Source: Cryptomeria japonica (taxonomy: Eukaryota; Streptophyta; Pinopsida; Cupressales; Cupressaceae). Taken from it: a stretch of DNA of 64,000 bases. Position 1 is the first letter of the stretch. Each line of letters starts with the position of its first letter. Both the position numbers and the translations under genes were made by a program. Shown piece by piece: positions 57,776 to 64,000 of this stretch. Under the pieces are notes generated by a model, which was not told the origin of the DNA, ran no database searches, and saw only the letters and a program-made list of their open reading frames with translations. Location of the stretch: the NCBI RefSeq assembly GCF_030272615.1, contig NC_081413.1:181920951-181984950 (forward strand). The letters run 5' to 3'.

Positions 57776-59458
57776 ATGAGTTTTACAAAAACAAGCCCTA
57801 CTTACACTATTCTCGTTAGACGAAGTCGTAGAATTAAGTCCTTCCGAGGTTTAACTACTAAGGAGATGGAACCTAATTTGAGTAGCCTTTTTAACGAGGA
57901 CATGGGTAATTCCTCTAATCCTCCGAATGATGAAGAAGCTCTCCATGAAGTTTCCGTTGAACAACTTTCCAAATTGGATAACCAATTTGACGATTTTCAC
58001 CAATGGATGTCTCATGAGTATCCCGATAGTCAAGCTCTTCCTTTAATTGAGGGTCTAAAATGCATGCTTCAAAGTGATAAGAATGGAATTGATATTTTGC
58101 GTGGTATTTCACACATTGTGGATTCGAATGTGATGCCTATGAAGAGTTGTGCTGAATCTTTAGGTTATACACAACCTCCTACACAAGTCAATCATTCTAT
58201 TCCTTTGACCACTTCTATTGCTAGTATACCTACCTTTACATCAAACATAATGGCTACTTCTATACAAGACATTCCTCCTGTGATCACTAGTCATGGGGGC
58301 AATCCTCCTTCTTCAATTAACCCTATTCCTTCATTCAATCCGACTTCTTCATTCATTCCTTCAATGAGTGTTCCTATTACATCTTCACAAATGAACATGA
58401 CGCAAGGGGGCAATTCATTTAACCATTCCATTCCTCCTTGTAGTGTTCCTCCTATCCAATCATCCCCTATGGTTGACTATCATAGGGTCCCACCACCTTA
58501 CTCTTTACCTTCTTTCAATAACATCACACCTCCATCTCAATCTAACACACCTAATATGAACTCTTCGACTGAAGCTACCATTAATAATCTTGCACAAACT
58601 GTCTCTTCTTTACAGCAACAAATTGCCTCTATGAATCAATCTAAGTTTAGTGTGCCCACATTTGATGTTGCGAGCCCACTTTCTCTTGATATTTTTCGAG
58701 CTATTCCTCCTAAACATGTTGAAATCCCGCATTTGGAGCTTTATAATGGTAAAGGAGATCCTCTAACACATGTTAAGACTTTTCAAACAATATGTACTGA
58801 TTTTGCTTATGACCAAAGGTTGCTTGAAAAACTATTCACCAGAACATTAAGAGACAAAGCCCTACAATGGTATTGCTCGTTGCCTTCTTATTCTATTACT
58901 TCTTTCGAACAACTTGCAAATGCTTTCATTCAACAATTTCAAAACAATATAAGTCCTAAAGTTACTTTGATTGATTTAATGCATTGTAAACAAGGTGTTA
59001 AAGAAAAAGTGACTGATTTCATTGGTAGATATAAGCATTTGTATGCTCAAATTTCTTTTCCAGTGCCTGATAATGATATTCAAAGAATCTTTATTTCTAA
59101 TTTGCAAAAAGATATTCGAGACAAACTTCTATTTTCTGAGTTTACTTCTTTCCAACAGTTGTGTGCCACTCTTCACAATTATCAACTGACTGTGAGTCAA
59201 ATGGAACAATCACATCCTATGGCTCCGAGTGATAAGGGTGATAGCAGTCAACAACCATTTGGGAAGTTTAAACCGAACAGAGATTCCATCAAATTCAATG
59301 AAAACATCATCAACAACAATGTGAATGCAGCATCAGGTGTGCCTCCTATTTCTAAATTTTTCAAGAAAGAAAGAAAGTATACTCCTTTGAATGAATCATT
59401 GCATAGTATTATGAATAAGTTATTGGAACAAAATGTGCTTACTCTTCCTCCTGTATGA
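57776..59458 (+). CDS. gag: L55 Gag polyprotein
   Basis: An uninterrupted 560-residue frame from ATG 57776. The N-terminal ~100 residues are acidic. A long Pro/Ser/Thr/Asn-rich region follows (about residues 130-280), then the retrotransposon gag domain (about residues 300-490: HLELYNGKGDPLTHVKTF, LRDKALQWYCSLP, FIQQFQNNISPKVTL). The TGA at 59456 stands where the sequence continues as QIDPAKITSPYFDHK with a CHFHRQPGHDTEKC metal-binding motif, so Gag was probably longer. A 1-nt shift near 59557 separates it from the next frame. Nearly all Gln codons are CAA (about 35 of 37 by eye), unlike the CAG-rich Tekay-like element. Confidence 0.85.
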   Translation: MSFTKTSPTYTILVRRSRRIKSFRGLTTKEMEPNLSSLFNEDMGNSSNPPNDEEALHEVSVEQLSKLDNQFDDFHQWMSHEYPDSQALPLIEGLKCMLQSDKNGIDILRGISHIVDSNVMPMKSCAESLGYTQPPTQVNHSIPLTTSIASIPTFTSNIMATSIQDIPPVITSHGGNPPSSINPIPSFNPTSSFIPSMSVPITSSQMNMTQGGNSFNHSIPPCSVPPIQSSPMVDYHRVPPPYSLPSFNNITPPSQSNTPNMNSSTEATINNLAQTVSSLQQQIASMNQSKFSVPTFDVASPLSLDIFRAIPPKHVEIPHLELYNGKGDPLTHVKTFQTICTDFAYDQRLLEKLFTRTLRDKALQWYCSLPSYSITSFEQLANAFIQQFQNNISPKVTLIDLMHCKQGVKEKVTDFIGRYKHLYAQISFPVPDNDIQRIFISNLQKDIRDKLLFSEFTSFQQLCATLHNYQLTVSQMEQSHPMAPSDKGDSSQQPFGKFKPNRDSIKFNENIINNNVNAASGVPPISKFFKKERKYTPLNESLHSIMNKLLEQNVLTLPPV

Positions 59459-59547
59459 CAAATTGATCCTGCAAAGATTACTTCACCTTATTTTGATCAC
59501 AAATCTTTTTGTCACTTTCATCGTCAGCCTGGGCATGATACTGAAAA

Positions 59548-61209
59548 ATGTTTTCTTTAAAGGGTAAAATTCAAGATTTGATTGATAATAATACTATTTC
59601 TGTTTCTGGAGTGAATGATAAAGGCAACACATCTGTAGCTCCTCCTAACCAAAATCTTCAGATTTTTACTGATCCATTACCTTCTCATACCTCTCATACC
59701 TCTAATGCGATTGAGGCTAATGATTCCTCTTTCTCATCTGATGGTCTTGTGTCTATGACTCCGAATGTGATTAACTTTGTAGAGCAACAAGAAATCCCTA
59801 AAGAACCTTCCATCACATTTGATTCTAGTGAAACCATTAGAGCACCTGATGGTCCTTTATACGTAGTTGCAAAAGTCAAGAATACACCTTGCCGTGGAGT
59901 GCTTATTGATCCTTCGTGCATGGTTAATGTTATTACTGAAGAATTTCTTTTTACTTTGCAATTGAATCAAGTGATCTATGATAAAACAGATGTGATTGTG
60001 AAACTATTTGATGCATTTTCTTCTCCTGCAATTGGTTCTATTACATTGCCTATTGAGGTCCATAATAAATCTCTTGATGTGAACTTTGCTATTATTCCAT
60101 CTTCCGAACAATTTCGTGTGAAGCTTGGCTATCCTTGGCTATCTTCCATGAAATCTATTGCTTCTCCTATTCATAAGTGTTTAAAATTTCCCCATAATGG
60201 TGAAGTTGTTACTGTCAATCATAGTCTCTTTAAACCAGCCGAAAGAACCTCTAGTGTTCCTATTGATTACTTTTGGCCCAAACAATTCCAATCTCTTCCT
60301 CCGCGAAGTGATCATCTTTTTAAATCTTATCAAAAGTGGAAAATAGATATGATCCTATCTTTAAGTGAACCTAGAACACCTAAACTTGACATTCCTATCA
60401 TTCTTGAGAAGGAAATTCTTCCTTTGAAAGACAAAACTAATGTCTTTCCTCAAGAAGATTCCCAACCCGTCCCCATGGATGTGACTATGTCTATGCCTAA
60501 TAAATCTTCTAAAAGTAGACCTATACCTCCTTGTCATGATGGACTTGGTCTTCTTCCTAAACCAAGAATTCCTCCTTTATATGGAACAGTTCCTCCTCTG
60601 TCCTTTTATAGAGAGAAGAGACCTTCTTCTTCTCCTATTATCCAGCCTAAGAGACCACAACCTAAACATCCAAGTGATAAGGATGAGAACATTCCTCCTC
60701 CTCTATCTTCTACACTTCCTACTAAGACTAGACGTAATCGTTCTGCACGGGAACACCGATGAAAGCATCGTCTTAGGGCTCAAGCAGCTGCTTCTCAAAC
60801 TTCACAATCTCCAAAAACACCTTCAACAAGCATTATTCCATTTTCTCCTCAGCCGGATATTGAGCCTAAATCTCCTAAACATAAGATGCATGATGGTCTT
60901 GATCTTGTGCGAGTTAAAGATCCTATTTTTATAAATCTTGATGATGATATAGATGAAAATGTTACTCCTCTTGCTTCTGATAGCGAATATGAACTTGTTG
61001 ATGTTGATAACCATTTATCTAATGAATTTTCTAAAGCACTTATCCTAGCTCCTAGACAAGAACAATGTGGCTTGGAACATGAACATAGCCCTTGTTTGGA
61101 TCTTGTGATAGCTCCATCTGCTGTGTTGGATGTTCCTCCTCTAGCGTGTTCCCTGCCTTCCCGAAACATTGATCAGCAAGATCGGGGGGTAGATGACGTG
61201 CTAGACTAG
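59548..61209 (+). pseudogene. L55 protease frame with long Pro-rich C-terminal extension
   Basis: A frame of 404 residues, broken by TGA 60760 (probably a former CGA) and then continuing in the same phase to 61209. Its start (LKGKIQDLIDNN) is the usual continuation after the Gag metal-binding motif. A retropepsin-like domain (about residues 110-225) has VLIDPSCMVNVITEEF, where Asp-Pro-Ser replaces the usual Asp-Thr/Ser-Gly, and later LGYPWLSSM. RT should follow but instead there are about 330 residues rich in Pro, Ser and Lys (PPLYGTVPPLSFYREKRP) and an acidic end. No RT, RNase H or integrase motif is present. The extension's function is unknown. Confidence 0.78.
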
Positions 61210-61951
61210 TTACATTAGCATAGCAGATTCTCTCCCCCTCTCTTTTGTTACTTCTTCTATATGTTATTCTCATTCTTCTATTTGTTGTCCTTAGTGTTGT
61301 CTACTTGAGGATGATGCAAAGCATTGAGATCTCTTTGGTCTCTCTCATGTTGACTCAAAAGACACATGTGTTCCCTTCTTCTAGGTGACCTTCCTTGATT
61401 GGGGAATGAAGAACAATTATGCATACATACATATGATATATACATGACTTATCATATAGCATACTGACCCCGAGGAAAGCGAAGTCACCTCGTGCTTTGT
61501 GTTTTGTGTCTATTATCCTTGGGTTTATCTCACACTTGGGGGCTAAATCTTTGTGATAACGTGCTCCTTTTCCTTTCTCATTTCTTATGTGTATCACTAC
61601 GTTAAAACAATCACCCCCGTTGAGGTGTGTGCGATCGCTTTAACGTAGGGGGGCATACACCCTGTCTATCCTTTCAAAGATACTTGAAAATTCTTGGCAA
61701 ACTTAGCTTTGTCTTGAATATTTTTGGTATTTCTTTTGCATGACTCATAGTGAGGGAACCTTACTACTGATAGTCATGGTTCTCCCTCGTGATCTTCCCT
61801 TTTACTTTGTCAATCGAAGTCGTAAGATCCTTAGTCCACTGGGGGCTTGGTGTGTCTTGCCTCCTTGACGTGGTGAAAGTCTTTCAACGTTGTTTCCTTG
61901 TACTTTACCGGAAGTATGAGCATACATACTCCCGCTAAAGTGGGGGCTAAA
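61210..61951 (+). other. L55 3' untranslated region with repeated G-tracts
   Basis: No gene. Four polypurine-like G-tracts occur: TTGGGGGCTAAAT near 61534, GTAGGGGGGCAT near 61646, CTGGGGGCTTGG near 61840 and AAGTGGGGGCTAAA at 61938-61951. Only the last abuts the 3' LTR and serves as the expected polypurine tract. Confidence 0.75.
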
Positions 61952-63140
61952 TGTAGCGTCCTAAAATTGTGACACTTGCAATTTCGACTGCATTTCGGTC
62001 TTCACGATGGCGACGCAACACGCAACCTGAATGGAGACCCCAAAACTTGCTCACGACACTGAAAATTGCATTTTTCAAGCACCATTGGCCTGAACCTCCT
62101 TGCACCCCGCTGTCCCGGAGGTGGGACCAGAGCGCCCAGCGCCCTGGTCCCTGGGTCCTATTTTGGGCCCGGTTTCCTAAGTGATATCGGGTCTTTTTGA
62201 TTGCAATTTGGAAATATACTTCCCTGGTCGGCCTAAGGTCGGGAAAATCAGTCTATCAGCCCTAATTGACAAGTATATAAACTACATTTTTCTCTCTCAT
62301 TTGGCATGAGGAGGACATATGTGAAAAGCGTGGAAACTATACTCAAGCATTCAAGCAATTGATCATTCCAAGTCTCCATTCAAGGCTAAGTGTTGCATTC
62401 AAGTCAAGGATTCAACCATTGAAGAGGAGATCACTTATTACATGCCACATACTACAACATACAACATCTTAACCTTTGCACATAAGGATACAAACATCCT
62501 TAGAACAAGGTATTAGTACTTGTTTTACATTACAGTCATTTACATTTACAGCACTTTCTCATTTCTTGGTTAATTCCAAAACCGGGGTTTGACCTAAAGG
62601 CAAACCCCTAATCCCTAACCCCCCAATCGTCTTCGCTTTTCTGTGTGTAGGTTGCAGGTACACGGCTAAGATTGAAGATCTGGAATCCTTGTGCAGAGAC
62701 GAACAGATCCCCCTTCGTTTCGCGGATTTTTCGGAGGACCGTGGCGCCGGGCGCCATCGTCCCGACAACTTTTGCTCAAATTTGCAGGACAGCGCCGTAT
62801 CGACATTCTATTGCTAATTCCAGGTCCGCAGCTTCATCCTATAACCTAAACTCAGTTTATAAGCGAATCTTTATGACTTTCTATGCATCCTTAGCTTAAT
62901 TTCCTTAATCAACATTCTTTACAAAAGAGGGTAGCTTTGCTTTCCAAACCCTTGAAATTCATTTAGCATCCAATCTTACATTGTGTGGGATTGAATCTTA
63001 TGAGTTTCAACCCCTCTTTTGAATGTAAAGTCTTCCTCCTAAGTGAAAACCCATCGAATCCTAGTGAACCTCCCTTCTCTCTCCTCAGAGTTAGAAGAGG
63101 GGAGACCAACTAGGGTTCGACCGCGATTTTCCGCTTTACA
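61952..63140 (+). repeat. 3' LTR of L55
   Basis: It matches the 5' LTR from TGTAGCGTCC to CCGCTTTACA and is followed by the CCTCT target duplication. It is 39 bp shorter, because it lacks a ~30-bp GC-rich unit and one CAAGCATT-type repeat. Confidence 0.94.
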
Positions 63141-63145
63141 CCTCT

Positions 63146-64000
63146 ACTTGATAAAGTAAACTTGAGTTTTCAAATGAAGTATCCAGCTTCGACATCAACA
63201 TCAACCTTTGATCATTCATATATGACCACTCATATTTTGAGAAGAACAAGTCTTCATCACAAAACTAAGTTGAAGAAGAGACAACCTAGTTCTAAGGCAC
63301 TTGCTGAAAGGAATAAATTTCTCTATATCAATCACCAACTCTTTATATCACATCGCTCATTCTTGCGTCATATGTGATTGTATCTCCAAGGGAAAACAAA
63401 CAAGTTTGACAAAGAGCCTTTAATAAGTAGGGCTTACATTTTGAAAATGACATTCAACCAATGCCTAAATCATGGGGAAGGATTAACCCTACTTTGTTCC
63501 CAAAGTTCCTTATCACTTATAACGAAGCTCGACCTAGCCACCAACACCACCAAGAACTCCCATAGAAGAGGAATAATTCATCATGGTAGAAATATATTGA
63601 TGGCCATTATCACTCAATCCCAGAGAAATAAGTAGAAGGAATCACAACTAGAATTGAGTATGGGTCATAGATTGTCCAATCCTTTTGATGAGTATGCTAA
63701 TATGGGAGAAATGAAGATCATCAAATAACTTCTCCAAGAATGTCAAGAAACGTAGCTTTCCAAAAACTCATGGAAAGACTTATAGAAGTAGACAAAGAAA
63801 TATATCTACTCATACTGACTAGCAAAGGAGTCAACATTCATGAAGAATCTGATACAGAAAGCTTAAGAAATACTGATGAAAGAGTTTCAAGAAAAAGGTC
63901 AAGAAATTATGCCTATCAAGAACAACGAAGAGAAGAAGAGACACATGATCCCGAAAACATATGCAACCATGATCGCACACATGAACAAGACAACACCCAC
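63146..64000 (+). other. Degraded flank with partial open frame at window end
   Basis: Sequence interrupted by L55; removing L55 joins it to 54674-55358. Coding-like pieces in several phases suggest an old Ty3 leader or gag, but no domain is recognised. The frame 63740-64000 is open to the window edge (87 codons: MSRNVAFQKLMERL start, charged, coiled-coil-like) and may be the start of a gag-like protein. Confidence 0.4.

Larger units (their letters stand above)
55364..63140 (+). mobile_element. L55: gag-protease-only LTR retrotransposon
   Basis: A 7.78-kb element with LTRs 55364-56591 (1,228 bp) and 61952-63140 (1,189 bp) and exact CCTCT target duplications (55359-55363 and 63141-63145). It has a primer-site region, a long leader, Gag, a protease-containing second frame and a polypurine tract, but no RT, RNase H or integrase. 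It must have depended on another element's enzymes. The LTRs differ by about 20 substitutions (about 2%) plus a ~30-bp and a ~9-bp indel, so it is fairly young. Confidence 0.92.

Noticed and set aside
55364-63140. L55 as a simple deletion derivative of the giant Ty3 element
   Set aside because: LTRs, primer site and Gag sequence differ; no shared sequence beyond general Gag features was seen.

Overview
This window is plant nuclear DNA made almost entirely of LTR retrotransposons and their ruins. The evidence is plant-type Ty1/copia and Ty3/gypsy polyproteins, primer-binding sites complementary to plant initiator tRNA, a broken plant-mobile-domain gene and plant telobox motifs. The very long elements, deep nesting and lack of an intact host gene suggest a large genome such as a conifer or other gymnosperm, but that is inference. 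I saw no tRNA, rRNA or CRISPR locus.

Layout. 1-9467: a chromodomain (Tekay/Del-like) Ty3 element with 3.9-kb LTRs, its 5' LTR cut by the window start. It sits in the 3' end of a reverse-strand plant-mobile-domain pseudogene (9468-11646) that has its own TATA box and lies just upstream of a polypurine tract and an LTR (12026 to about 13295). 13296-16815: old sequence without a recognisable gene, holding a degenerate ~195-bp tandem repeat and a fresh 84-bp duplication. 16816-45486: three nested layers. An old solo LTR is split by a reverse-strand Ty1/copia element (Copia-A, 17369-44845), whose integrase gene is split by a 20.4-kb Ty3 element (21232-41623). Target-site duplications support the joins. 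45501-47378: an older LTR-like stretch. 47379-54673: a second copia element (Copia-B). 55364-63140: a gag-protease-only element (called L55 here) with perfect CCTCT target duplications. 63146-64000: degraded flank with an open frame running off the end.

The most unusual item is the 20.4-kb Ty3 element. Its LTRs are about 6.6 and 6.45 kb, and each carries in sense orientation a long protein frame (about 1,150-1,200 codons, unknown family, nuclear-signal-like and coiled-coil segments) that is separate from gag-pol. Its gag-pol is one 2,282-codon frame with 16 stops and no frameshift. It has an archaeal-type RNase H placed before the reverse transcriptase, and the normal Ty3 RNase H has lost catalytic residues.

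A second theme is how frames decay. In three unrelated families (Tekay-like, giant Ty3, Copia-B) I count 47 internal stops; 38 are TAG, mostly where Gln (CAG) is expected, and there is one clear frameshift. Deamination of CHG-methylated cytosine is the simplest reading. Four TAGs and one frameshift are shared by both giant LTRs, so they predate that insertion.
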